DNA of 52,767 nucleotides from Flavobacteriaceae bacterium. Lineage in GTDB: Bacteria; Bacteroidota; Bacteroidia; Flavobacteriales; Flavobacteriaceae. The stretch is taken from NCBI GenBank assembly GCA_017852395.1, contig JAFMLE010000015.1:1-52767 (forward strand). Reading direction: 5' to 3'. The notes below the pieces were generated by a model. That model ran no database searches and was not told the origin of the DNA. It saw nothing but the letters and a program-made list of their open reading frames with translations. How positions within the stretch are numbered: the first letter of the stretch is position 1; each line of letters opens with the position of its first letter. Positions 1-8,938 of this stretch are shown here, in pieces. The translations under genes and the position numbers were made by a program.

Positions 1-774
1 TCTGAAAGTCTTGATTCTGATGGTGATGGTATTGGAGACAATACAGACCAAGACAATGATAACGACGGTGTACCTAACGTTAGTGTCAATTGGCCTAATT
101 CTGCTGTACAATTTGATCAATTTCCGTTTGATCCTTCTGAAGCTTTTGATTTTGACAACGATGGTATTGGTGATAATGCTGATCTAGACGATGATAACGA
201 CGGTGTCAATGATGATTCGGATGCTTTCCCTCTCAATGCACTTGAGTGGTCAGATACTGATCGAGATCGCATTGGAGATAATGCCGATGATGATATCGAT
301 GGTGATGGCTACCTCAATACTTATGAAGAGCAAGCAGGTTCTGATCCCTATATTGCTAGTAGTGTTCCTGCTGATTTAGATGGCGACTTGTTCCCGGATA
401 TTATTGATCTTGACATTGATGGTGATGGTATTTTAAATGAGTTTGATACAGCGCCTAATTTTGCAAATCCAAATCAAGAATATGTGCCCAACGATCCCAA
501 CTATATATCCATAGAAGCCACCCAGTTCTTCTCACCCAATGGTGATGGAATCAATGACACATGGATGTTCCCAGAAATTCAAAGATTCCCACTCAATCAA
601 GTATGGGTGTATTCTTCGGATGGTGAGTTGGTCTTTTCGCAACAATCCTATCAAAACGATTGGGGTGGCAATTACAATGGCAGTATTTTGCCTGTAGGCA
701 GCTACCTGTATATGGTTGATGTCGATGGAAATGGCACCATTGATTTTGAAGGATGGTTATATCTATCAAACTAA
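1..774 (+). CDS. Secreted calcium-binding-type protein, C-terminal part, with T9SS type B sorting domain (5' truncated)
   Basis: The reading frame is open from the first base, so the start lies outside the window; 257 residues are visible. The first ~140 residues hold repeated Asp-rich units of the kind DxDxDGIGDN and DDDNDGV, typical of thrombospondin type 3 calcium-binding repeats. The last ~85 residues begin with FFSPNGDGINDTW and end with GWLYLSN, which is the classic type B C-terminal sorting domain (gliding motility-associated C-terminal family). Known proteins of this class cross the outer membrane by the type IX system and often need an adjacent PorP/SprF protein, and one follows directly with a stop/start overlap (TAATG). 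Inference: a large cell-surface or released adhesin-like protein. The missing N-terminal part would decide the substrate or binding role. Confidence 0.9.
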   Translation, partial: SESLDSDGDGIGDNTDQDNDNDGVPNVSVNWPNSAVQFDQFPFDPSEAFDFDNDGIGDNADLDDDNDGVNDDSDAFPLNALEWSDTDRDRIGDNADDDIDGDGYLNTYEEQAGSDPYIASSVPADLDGDLFPDIIDLDIDGDGILNEFDTAPNFANPNQEYVPNDPNYISIEATQFFSPNGDGINDTWMFPEIQRFPLNQVWVYSSDGELVFSQQSYQNDWGGNYNGSILPVGSYLYMVDVDGNGTIDFEGWLYLSN

Positions 775-1721
775 TGAAGAAAAATTTAGTACTACTTTTT
801 ATAAGTATCGCAACGTTCAGTTGGGGGCAAAATGGTGCAAACTATGCACTGTTTCCCTATCAAATGAATTTTGTCAATCCTGCATATGCAGGGGCCAATG
901 AGATGACGGCAATTCAACTTTCGTCAAGAAATCAATGGGTATCCATAGAAAATGCACCCAAGGTGATGTCTTTTGCCGCAGGAATGCCTTATAAAAATAA
1001 TCTTGGGGTTGGACTCAATGTGCTTAACAGTTCGATTTTTGTAGAACAAAAAACGGTCGTTTCCGCAGACGCTTCATATAAATTGGTGCTTAATGAGGTG
1101 AGCAACTTATATCTAGGACTGCGCGGTGGTGGCTATTTTTATAATGTAGATCCCTTATCCCTAACAACCTATGGGGGTGTTTCGGATCCTTCACAACAAA
1201 CGCAGTCGAGTTTTACCCCAGTGATTGGAATGGGTGCCTACTGGCAACATGAAAAATTTTGGGTATCCTATAGTATTCCGCAACTTATCAAGCTTGGAAA
1301 ATTAGATGCTGCAGTAAATAGCGCAATTTTGGTACAGCATTATCTTGCAGGGGGTACCAGTGTACCACTTTCAGGCAATATCAGCCTCAAACCAGCTGTA
1401 ATCCTCAGAAAAATAGGAGAACAAAAGCCCTACTTGCAATATGCGGGAGCAATCGCCTTTCAAGAAATGGTCGAATTGGGAGCCAGCTATGTTTCTACTG
1501 GTGCTGCCGCAATTACAGGACTGGTTCGGATTGGCTCGTTTCTCGATGTTGGTTATGCTTACGAAGCATCTACAAAAAGTCGTTTGGGAGGATTAAAAAA
1601 TCAGACCCACGAATTTTTTATCCATGTAAAGTTTGGCGGATCTGGAAACACCAAGGCTGATCAGCCCGATGAAAATTCAGCTGACGATTCGGACGAAAAA
1701 CAGCAGGACAGTCCCTATTGA
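774..1721 (+). CDS. PorP/SprF family type IX secretion membrane protein
   Basis: A 315-residue protein. The ATG at 774 shares its A with the stop codon of the upstream gene, and it is followed by a clear signal peptide (MKKNLVLLFISIATFSWGQ, cut near residue 18); longer in-frame starts would spoil the signal. The motif FVNPAYAG near residues 32-40, the outer-membrane beta-strand pattern and the length fit the PorP/SprF family. Members act in T9SS secretion or surface anchoring; SprF is needed for secretion of the type B substrate SprB. Coupling to a type B sorting-domain gene makes a dedicated partner role likely. The C-terminus is a highly charged Asp/Glu-rich tail (residues ~293-315). Its 3' end overlaps the convergent gene by 7 bases. 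Confidence 0.9.
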   Translation: MKKNLVLLFISIATFSWGQNGANYALFPYQMNFVNPAYAGANEMTAIQLSSRNQWVSIENAPKVMSFAAGMPYKNNLGVGLNVLNSSIFVEQKTVVSADASYKLVLNEVSNLYLGLRGGGYFYNVDPLSLTTYGGVSDPSQQTQSSFTPVIGMGAYWQHEKFWVSYSIPQLIKLGKLDAAVNSAILVQHYLAGGTSVPLSGNISLKPAVILRKIGEQKPYLQYAGAIAFQEMVELGASYVSTGAAAITGLVRIGSFLDVGYAYEASTKSRLGGLKNQTHEFFIHVKFGGSGNTKADQPDENSADDSDEKQQDSPY

Positions 1722-4700
1722 TTAAAATCAGGAACTACCAAAGTGGGAATCGCTAACGCTTTATACTGATCATTAAAGTTTTTGATCTCAGAATTGATAA
1801 GTGTTTCCAACGTTTCGCTGTGCGTTTTCCAAACCGCTTTTAGATCCTCATAACGCTCTAAAGCTCCACTAGTGACTTTGGGATCAGGACTGTCAACATA
1901 TCCTTTAAGATGCATAAACTCTGCGTTGAGTTTATTATTGAAATTAATCACATCCTGAAAAGTTTTCTGATCGGGTTGTATCAAATGACGCTCCCAAACA
2001 TCGAGTTGGTTTGCTAGTGTTTTTCCTTTTTGATATAACGCATCATATTGAGTGTCTTTTTTCAAAATGGCCATATGATGCTTGAGCTGACTTTGCACCT
2101 CACGCATTCCTTGAACCGTTTTATGAATTTCAACAATATGATTTTCAATCCCCAACAGCAACTGCTCTTGTGCCAAATAGTCTTGAGCTGAAGCCGTTAT
2201 ATTGGGGTCAGGATTTACTTGTATGGACACTGAATTTTGGGTATCGCCAAGGGTCATTTTTGCTGTATAATTGCCGGGGGCGACTACCCCTCCCTCAAAA
2301 CTTCCATAAACGAAAACACCATCAACGGCAGGAAGCACTTCTCTTCTAAGATCCCAGTTGAAGCGGTGGTATCCCTTTTTGGAGCCTAAACGTTTTGGTT
2401 TTGGTGGTGCGCCGGGCCAATTCAATTGCTTTTTGGACTGTTGATTGGTAAAAGTCCGAATCACCTTCTCGTCTTTTAATATCTCAACAACAAGCTGCAT
2501 CGAATCGGCATCTTTAGGCAAATAATAGTCCAAAATAACCCCTTGAAGCGGGTTTTGTCCAGCTGTAGCGTTCTTGGCATTGGTCCGCCCCCCTAGGATA
2601 CGATAAGATGTTTTTGGTTTTAAAAGACCGGGGGCATCCGGTAGTATGTGTTGTTGTAGCGGTGCCAAATCATCTAGAATCCAAAATGATCGTCCAGCAG
2701 TAGCTGCTATCAAATCATTATCCTGAATGTACAAATCATTGATTGGAACAACAGGTAAATTTAATTGTAATTGCGTCCAGGCCGCTCCATCATCTTTAGA
2801 GATATAAAAACCGGTTTCAGTGCCGGCATATAGCAATCCTGGCATTTTTTTATCGGCTCGTACAACCCGGACAAAAGTATGGGGTCCGGTTATACCATCG
2901 GTAATACGTTTCCACTTTTTACCATAGTCTTCTGTTTTATAGATATAAGGAGACAAGTCCATCGATTTGTATGCCATAAGTGTGATATAGGCTTTTCCTG
3001 GTTGTTGGGGTGCCACTTCTATGCTATTGATAATCCCCTCTGGAAGTCCTTTGGGTGTTACATTTTCCCAAGTTTTACCACCGTCACGGGTAAGATGTAC
3101 CAACCCGTCGTCACTACCCGTCCAAAGGACTTCTTCGCTATGTGGAGACACTGCCAAGCTCATTAAGGTGTTGTAGTTCTCTCCCCCTGCCGCTTCGTTG
3201 GTATATGGAGCACCACCCGCTACTTGCTTGTCTTTTTCATTTCGTGTTAGGTCGGGACTTATGACTTCCCATGACTGTCCCCCATCTAAGGATTTGAAAA
3301 CTACGTTGCCGGCATGGTAAAGTACGTTTGGATTTTGAAGAGCGGTTAATATTGGAGCATTCCAGTTATAACGGTATTTAAAATCCTTTGGGGTATTGCC
3401 CAGCGCCAATTCGGGGTATTCTTTGATTGATTTTGAAGTTTCGGTCGCACGATCCCAGCGTTCTATAATTCCTTGATAACATCCACCATAGACCACAGAG
3501 GGGTTGATAGGATTAAAGGCTAAAAAAGCACTTTCGCATCCCGCTACCGCATACCAATCTTTCCAGTCGATATCCCGGTCATAGGTTCTACTCTTGATCC
3601 CAATCGAAGAATTATCTTGTTGGCCTCCATAAACGTGATAAGGTACTTGGGCATCTGCGATAACACGATAGAATTGGGCTGTTGGCTGATTTTGCTGCGT
3701 ACTCCAAGAGCGCCCACCATTGATACTTACATTGGCTCCTCCATCGTTAGAATTAATCATTATTTGGTTGTTTTTTGGATGGATCCACAAATGGTGATTA
3801 TCGCCATGGGGTGTTGGCATAGGGGTAAACGTTTTGCCACCATCAATAGATTTAAGTGCTGGAGCATTGAGTACATAAACCGTGTTTTCGTCAATTGGAT
3901 CTGCAAAAACTTCCATATAATACCAAGAACGAGCCACGGTGATTCGGTCTTTGTTAACCTGATTCCAGGTCATACCGCCATCATCAGAACGATAGACGCC
4001 ACTCTTAGTGCCTTCTGCTTCAATATTTACAAAAACACGATTGGGATTGGCTCTTGAAACAGAAATACCTGCTTTGCCAAATGCCTTGGGGAGGCCTTTT
4101 TCTAATTTGGACCAAGTTGTCCCACCATCGGTAGATTTATACAAACCCGATTTTGGGCCTCCAGATTTCATTTGCCACGCAGAACGACTGTGTTCCCACA
4201 TTGCGGCATACAAGATTCTAGGATTGGTTGCATCCATACTCAACGAAGCTGCCCCAACGGTTTCGCCTACAAATAGAACCTGTTCCCAAGAAGAGCCACC
4301 ATCCATACTGCGATAAACACCGCGCTCCTTAGAAGGTCCGTACTGTGCTCCTTGAGCAGCAACATAAATAATGTTTGGGTCGTCAGGATGAATTTCAATA
4401 TTGGCAATATGTCGTGTAAATGATAAACCCTTATGTTTCCAAGATGCACCTGCATCGGTGGATATGTAAACGCCATCGCCCATAGAAGTCATCACACCTC
4501 GAGCGGCGTGTTCGCCCATTCCAGCGACGACAAAATTGGGATCACTTTCAGAAACTGCCAATGCACCAACACTACCCGTTTTTAAAAAGCCGTCCGATAC
4601 ATTGGTCCAGGTTGTCCCTGCATCTTGCGTTTTCCAAATTCCACCACCTGTAGATCCCATATAAAAGGTATTGGGTGCTTTAACCACCCCGGTTGACGCC

Positions 4701-4858
4701 ACGCTTCGACCTCCTCTAAATGGGCCGATATTACGCCATTCTAAATTGTGATATTTGACCGGTGCTTCTTCCGTATTCTTTGGTTTGGATTTTTGAGCAA
4801 ATCCCACAGAAGTAGTAAGTAAAAATGCTAAAAGCGAAAGGATTAAACGTGGTTTCAT
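1715..4858 (-). CDS. Secreted VPS10/BNR-repeat beta-propeller protein (glycosyl hydrolase-like)
   Basis: A 1047-residue protein with signal peptide MKPRLILSLLAFLLTTSVGFAQ. The ATG at 4858 is preferred over an in-frame GTG two codons upstream. Many Asp-box/BNR motifs of the type DGGxxW are visible along residues ~80-690 (DAGTTW, DGGSSW, DGGTTW, DGGQSW, DGGKTW), as in sortilin/VPS10 and exosialidase-like propellers. The last ~300 residues are a non-propeller region with helical, Gln- and Lys-rich content. Large proteins with this layout are common in marine Bacteroidota and are often labelled glycosyl hydrolase, but no catalytic residues can be assigned here. The gene lies 26 bases behind the M14 peptidase gene on the same strand, so co-transcription is likely. 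No T9SS sorting domain is evident. Confidence 0.88.
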   Translation of the reverse strand: MKPRLILSLLAFLLTTSVGFAQKSKPKNTEEAPVKYHNLEWRNIGPFRGGRSVASTGVVKAPNTFYMGSTGGGIWKTQDAGTTWTNVSDGFLKTGSVGALAVSESDPNFVVAGMGEHAARGVMTSMGDGVYISTDAGASWKHKGLSFTRHIANIEIHPDDPNIIYVAAQGAQYGPSKERGVYRSMDGGSSWEQVLFVGETVGAASLSMDATNPRILYAAMWEHSRSAWQMKSGGPKSGLYKSTDGGTTWSKLEKGLPKAFGKAGISVSRANPNRVFVNIEAEGTKSGVYRSDDGGMTWNQVNKDRITVARSWYYMEVFADPIDENTVYVLNAPALKSIDGGKTFTPMPTPHGDNHHLWIHPKNNQIMINSNDGGANVSINGGRSWSTQQNQPTAQFYRVIADAQVPYHVYGGQQDNSSIGIKSRTYDRDIDWKDWYAVAGCESAFLAFNPINPSVVYGGCYQGIIERWDRATETSKSIKEYPELALGNTPKDFKYRYNWNAPILTALQNPNVLYHAGNVVFKSLDGGQSWEVISPDLTRNEKDKQVAGGAPYTNEAAGGENYNTLMSLAVSPHSEEVLWTGSDDGLVHLTRDGGKTWENVTPKGLPEGIINSIEVAPQQPGKAYITLMAYKSMDLSPYIYKTEDYGKKWKRITDGITGPHTFVRVVRADKKMPGLLYAGTETGFYISKDDGAAWTQLQLNLPVVPINDLYIQDNDLIAATAGRSFWILDDLAPLQQHILPDAPGLLKPKTSYRILGGRTNAKNATAGQNPLQGVILDYYLPKDADSMQLVVEILKDEKVIRTFTNQQSKKQLNWPGAPPKPKRLGSKKGYHRFNWDLRREVLPAVDGVFVYGSFEGGVVAPGNYTAKMTLGDTQNSVSIQVNPDPNITASAQDYLAQEQLLLGIENHIVEIHKTVQGMREVQSQLKHHMAILKKDTQYDALYQKGKTLANQLDVWERHLIQPDQKTFQDVINFNNKLNAEFMHLKGYVDSPDPKVTSGALERYEDLKAVWKTHSETLETLINSEIKNFNDQYKALAIPTLVVPDFNQ

Positions 4859-4884
4859 GTACACAAATTTTTAGTTTCGAAATG

Positions 4885-7398
4885 TTATTCTGTAGGTGTT
4901 TGGATTTTATCTCCCATAAAGAGTGCGTTTAAAAACAATCTATTAGTGCCATAAGCGGTTCCTCTAAAGTTGGGGTTGTCGGCAAACGAAATAATCCGTC
5001 CTCTTCCCTGGGGGCTGACCAACAACGAAGCTGCTTTAGGTAAAAAATTGGTTTGTATATTTTTAGAAATATAGCCATCAATATGGGCGTCATTTGTATA
5101 ACGAATTACGGTGTTGTAAGGGCTTCTTGAGGGCGCTAACCATACAAGATTATTTTTATAGAGACTAATTTGAGCCTCTTTATAACCAAAAGCAAGAGGA
5201 TGAGTAAGATCCAAAACCCCTTTTACAAAGACCCCCCCTAGTTGTTCGCGTCCTAGATTCTCAGGAGCATCTACATAGGGTTTGCGCGTCGCATTTGCGG
5301 TACTATCCTTTTTGCTGGTCAGCTGTTTTTCATTTAAGATCTTGGCTTTTATTAAGGCTTCATTGGCTGTACCAATGGCAATTAGCGTATTGCCCTTTGC
5401 CACCCAATTTTTTACCTTTTCTTGTGTCTTACTGTCCCAATCGTATCGGCCAGAGACCATAATCAAGGTATTATAGTCGTCCAATGGGAGGCGATTAAAA
5501 GTACGCTTGGGCACTTTTGTGATCGGCATTTGAACACGTGTATCCAGTAAATGCCATACTTCACCAGCTTCGTAGGATCGAACACCATCTCCAATAAGCA
5601 TAATGGCTTTAGTAGGTTTCAAGGGTTCCACAAAGCGGCTTCCTAGGTCAATTCCTTTAATGTTATAGCCGGTTTGGACACTATGAACCTGAATGGACCA
5701 TTTGTCTTGAAGTTTTTGAAGCAACGCATAAAGGCGGTCACGATCCATTTTCTGGACCGATACCGGGATGACCAACGTGCCGTAAGAAAAATCAAATGTC
5801 CCAAGATGGGATTTTGTGCTAAAAGGTTTAAAGGCTACAGAAACTACTACACCTTCTTTTTGTAAACCATGAATCATCGCAGGAACATTATAATCTTGAG
5901 CATCAACTACATAGGCATAATTGGAAGCTTCGAGCGGTTGGGGTTTTGGAAGTTGTGCTAAATCTGATATTTGAACACTACGTTGATCCGTTTTACTCGC
6001 TTGATATTTGATGTTGTAGAAATTGGCAACGGACCAGGCAGAAGCATCATAAAACACACTGTCTCGATAGTTTTCGTAGGTTTCAAAAAAACTTTGTACC
6101 ATTCGATATTGTGGTTGCTGGGTCGGCACCGAATATACATTGGGACGAGTTTGATACACTTCTATTTGATGTCGTAACAGCTTGTCAATAAAACCCTTGG
6201 CTAGATTTTGATCCGTTTCTTCAAAAGTGTATGATTTTACTTTCTGTTTTGCACTATTGTTCAACGCTGATGCAAAAAACTGCTTTTGATAGCGTTGTAG
6301 GTAGTCTTTTGTAGCGACAGCTGCCTTCACGGTTGTCATACTGGACACAAACTGGTTTCTGATGGTAAACGGAAATGTTATTTGTCCGTTAGGTGTTTTT
6401 TGGACGTGTCCTCTAGAGCTGGCTTGCTCAAAGAGGATCCCAAGTCCACCCTGCAAATCGGGATAAGAAGAACCATATCCTGGATAGGTTCCGTCAAAAA
6501 CTTCTTTGGTAAAATATAACGACCCAATACTATCTAGTGCTTGAGAAAAATAATTTCCGAATCGTTCGTTGAGATAGCCATAATTTTCTTTTGGCATAAT
6601 CGGGTCTGCAGATCCATTGTCTTTCATCGGTTCAAAAAAATAGGTGCTTTGAGAGCCCATTTCGTGAAAATCTGTAACCACATTAGGATACCATTGATGA
6701 TACCAGTTGAGTTTTCCTTGGCTTTCTGGGTTGATTGCTAAAAGCCAATCTCTGTTGAGGTCAAACCAATAGTGGTTGGTTCGCCCACCGGGCCAATACT
6801 CGTTATGCTCAGCATCGTTTGGATCGTCAACCAAAGGCGTGCCTTGATAGGTGTTGGCCCATTGTGTATGCCGGTCTCTTCCATCTGGATTGATCGTTGG
6901 ATCGATAAAAATGACTGCCTCATCGAGATAGCCTAAAACTTCGGGATTTTCGGAGGCCGTAAACGTGTATGCAGCCAAAAGTGCTGCTTCAGAACTCGAG
7001 GGTTCATTGCCGTGCACATTGTACCCTAGGTTAATAAAGAGGGGGCGTGAAATGTCGGGAGAATTTGGTGCTTGCAATTGCGCTAAATGTTGCTTTTGCA
7101 AAGCCTCAATAGTTCCAATATTGTTTGGCGTACCTACAATTAAAATGGGCAATTTTCGACCCTCATGTGTTTTTCCATAATAAATAATTTTTGCTCTTGC
7201 GCTTGCACTAGCGAGATATTCTAAATAGGCCACAATCAGATCATGACGGGTATGTTGTGCACCAATAGGCCGGTTTAAAAAAGCTTCTGGCGATTGGATT
7301 TGTTGATTAAACGGAGCGTAACGCGCCGTAAAATAATCTTGGGCAGTAGTGGAAAAAGATACCAGAAATAGGAAGAGAAAAATGTACTTATTATTCAT
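4885..7398 (-). CDS. M14 family zinc carboxypeptidase, secreted
   Basis: An 837-residue protein with a signal peptide ending near TTAQ (residue 20). Zinc-site motif HxxE is seen as H129-GN-E132 (NVHGNEPSSSE), followed by NPDGRDR (169-175), the second His in DFHEMGS (H245), and a glutamate in LFEQASSRG (E324) at the place expected for the general base. The remaining ~500 residues include a glutamine amidotransferase-like fold region (MLIGDGVRSYEAGEVWHLLD, near 600), an arrangement seen in long Bacteroidota M14 proteins. Role: breakdown of peptides or peptide-linked polymers outside the cytoplasm. It heads a two-gene unit with the BNR protein downstream. A weak promoter box TATCTTTC is present on the minus strand at 7421-7428. 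Confidence 0.92.
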   Translation of the reverse strand: MNNKYIFLFLFLVSFSTTAQDYFTARYAPFNQQIQSPEAFLNRPIGAQHTRHDLIVAYLEYLASASARAKIIYYGKTHEGRKLPILIVGTPNNIGTIEALQKQHLAQLQAPNSPDISRPLFINLGYNVHGNEPSSSEAALLAAYTFTASENPEVLGYLDEAVIFIDPTINPDGRDRHTQWANTYQGTPLVDDPNDAEHNEYWPGGRTNHYWFDLNRDWLLAINPESQGKLNWYHQWYPNVVTDFHEMGSQSTYFFEPMKDNGSADPIMPKENYGYLNERFGNYFSQALDSIGSLYFTKEVFDGTYPGYGSSYPDLQGGLGILFEQASSRGHVQKTPNGQITFPFTIRNQFVSSMTTVKAAVATKDYLQRYQKQFFASALNNSAKQKVKSYTFEETDQNLAKGFIDKLLRHQIEVYQTRPNVYSVPTQQPQYRMVQSFFETYENYRDSVFYDASAWSVANFYNIKYQASKTDQRSVQISDLAQLPKPQPLEASNYAYVVDAQDYNVPAMIHGLQKEGVVVSVAFKPFSTKSHLGTFDFSYGTLVIPVSVQKMDRDRLYALLQKLQDKWSIQVHSVQTGYNIKGIDLGSRFVEPLKPTKAIMLIGDGVRSYEAGEVWHLLDTRVQMPITKVPKRTFNRLPLDDYNTLIMVSGRYDWDSKTQEKVKNWVAKGNTLIAIGTANEALIKAKILNEKQLTSKKDSTANATRKPYVDAPENLGREQLGGVFVKGVLDLTHPLAFGYKEAQISLYKNNLVWLAPSRSPYNTVIRYTNDAHIDGYISKNIQTNFLPKAASLLVSPQGRGRIISFADNPNFRGTAYGTNRLFLNALFMGDKIQTPTE

Positions 7399-7448
7399 TA
7401 TCTATAGTTTAAGATCAGTTGAAAGATACTAATTTTAATGACTTAAAA

Positions 7449-8882
7449 TCATCGGTATTCTAAATAGACATCCGTAATCGAGTCGTACTTGAGGGCCTTG
7501 AGATCTTTTATATAATTTTGATAGACTTTCCAAGGTGCTGCATTGCCTTGTTTGGGCAAAAGATGGCGCGCACGCAAGACATAGCCAGCGTCAAAGTCTA
7601 ACAGCTCTTCGACTTGCATTTTTTCTTCATCAAATCGAGGTGTGCAGAATTGGTAGCCGTTCTTTTGCATGTGATTGAGAACCTTGGTGACAAACTGACA
7701 ATTCAAATCGCATTTGAGCGTCCATGAAGCGTTGGTATATCCTACAGAAAGAGCAAAATTAGGCACTTCGCTGAGCATTACTCCTTTATAGGCTTTGAGG
7801 CTGGCGGTATCGATAGCTTGCCCGTCTTTTTTAAAATCCATGCCTCCAAAAAGTTGCACATTAAGCCCCGTAGCGGTGACAATAATATCGGCTTCTAACA
7901 TGCTACCATCGGATAAAAGAATGCCATTTTCTAGAAAGCGATCGATTGTTTGGGTGACTATTTGCGCCTTTTTGGTTTTAAGTGCTTTAAAAAAATCGGC
8001 ATCAGGAACAAGGCACAAGCGTTGATCCCAGGGGTTGTATGCCGGTGTGAAATGTTGGGCGTCAAATGCTTCGCCGAGTTGTTTTTTCACCCCTTTGATA
8101 AGTTGCTTTTTCATCCAATTGGGCCAACGTTTTGAAAGCTGATAAAATCCCATGCCAAGCAAAATATTTTTCCATCGCACGAGTTGATGCGCTGTATTTT
8201 TGGGCAGTATTTTTTTGATCAATTCAGCCCATTTATCCTTACTAGGTGCCGCCATGATAAAGGTTGGCGAGCGTTGTAATAGTGTCACCTTTTGGGCTTT
8301 TTTGGCCAACTCCGGCAAAAGTGTTACGGCAGTAGCACCACTGCCTATGATGATGATTTTTTTGTTTTCATAATTAAGTTGGGGGTCCCAATGCTGGGGA
8401 TGTATCAAGCGGCCTTTGAAAACATCGGTGTCCTTAAATTTTGGTAAATAACCTTGTGCATAGTTATAATATCCGCTGCACATAAACAGAAAACGGGTGT
8501 GAATTTTTGTTTTCTTTTCATTTTGAGCAATCGTAAGTTCCCATTGGCCAATTTCGGACAACCAATTGGCCGCAATTACACGACTTTGAAATTGAATGTG
8601 ATCACGAATACCAAATGCATCGGCCGTCTCATTAATGTAGGATAAAATGGCTGGTCCATCAGCGATTGCCTTAGGATTTTTCCATGGATAAAACGAAAAT
8701 CCAAAGGTGTACATATCTGAGTCTGAACGGATGCCCGGGTATTTGAATAAATCCCAGGTGCCGCCAATAGCCGCTCGACTTTCTAAAACCGTAAAAGAAT
8801 AATTGGGACAATTTTTCTTCAAATAGTATGCTGCACCAATCCCGGAAAGACCTGCTCCTACAACAACAACGTCATAAATCAT
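7449..8882 (-). CDS. Flavin-dependent monooxygenase (FMO/Baeyer-Villiger type)
   Basis: A 477-residue protein. The N-terminal FAD-binding Rossmann motif is VVGAGLSGIGAAY (residues ~6-18), the NADPH-binding one is IIGSGATAVT (~175-185). Between them lies FKGRLIHPQHWDP, which matches the FxGxxxHxxxW fingerprint of type I Baeyer-Villiger and related flavin monooxygenases. Length is normal for the group. The enzyme would use NADPH and oxygen to oxidise a ketone or a hydrophobic or nitrogen-containing substrate; the substrate cannot be read from sequence. It follows hisS on the same strand with a 56-base gap that holds an AT-rich inverted repeat. Confidence 0.88.
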   Translation of the reverse strand: MIYDVVVVGAGLSGIGAAYYLKKNCPNYSFTVLESRAAIGGTWDLFKYPGIRSDSDMYTFGFSFYPWKNPKAIADGPAILSYINETADAFGIRDHIQFQSRVIAANWLSEIGQWELTIAQNEKKTKIHTRFLFMCSGYYNYAQGYLPKFKDTDVFKGRLIHPQHWDPQLNYENKKIIIIGSGATAVTLLPELAKKAQKVTLLQRSPTFIMAAPSKDKWAELIKKILPKNTAHQLVRWKNILLGMGFYQLSKRWPNWMKKQLIKGVKKQLGEAFDAQHFTPAYNPWDQRLCLVPDADFFKALKTKKAQIVTQTIDRFLENGILLSDGSMLEADIIVTATGLNVQLFGGMDFKKDGQAIDTASLKAYKGVMLSEVPNFALSVGYTNASWTLKCDLNCQFVTKVLNHMQKNGYQFCTPRFDEEKMQVEELLDFDAGYVLRARHLLPKQGNAAPWKVYQNYIKDLKALKYDSITDVYLEYR

Positions 8883-8888
8883 AATTTG

Positions 8889-8914
8889 TTTTTCTATACA
8901 CTAATATAGAAAAA
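8889..8914. repeat. AT-rich perfect inverted repeat between hisS and the monooxygenase gene
   Basis: Arms TTTTTCTATA and TATAGAAAAA (10 bases each) flank a 6-base spacer CACTAA, ending 7 bases before the monooxygenase start codon. It could be an operator or an RNA hairpin in the leader. It lacks the U-tract after the stem expected for a minus-strand terminator. Confidence 0.55.
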
Positions 8915-8938
8915 TAGAAATTGGATTTTAAGGTCCAA

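Noticed and set aside
1-440. Repetitive GATGGTGATGG-like DNA considered as a tandem DNA repeat
   Set aside because: The periodicity is explained by calcium-binding Asp/Gly protein repeats; the DNA units are not identical.
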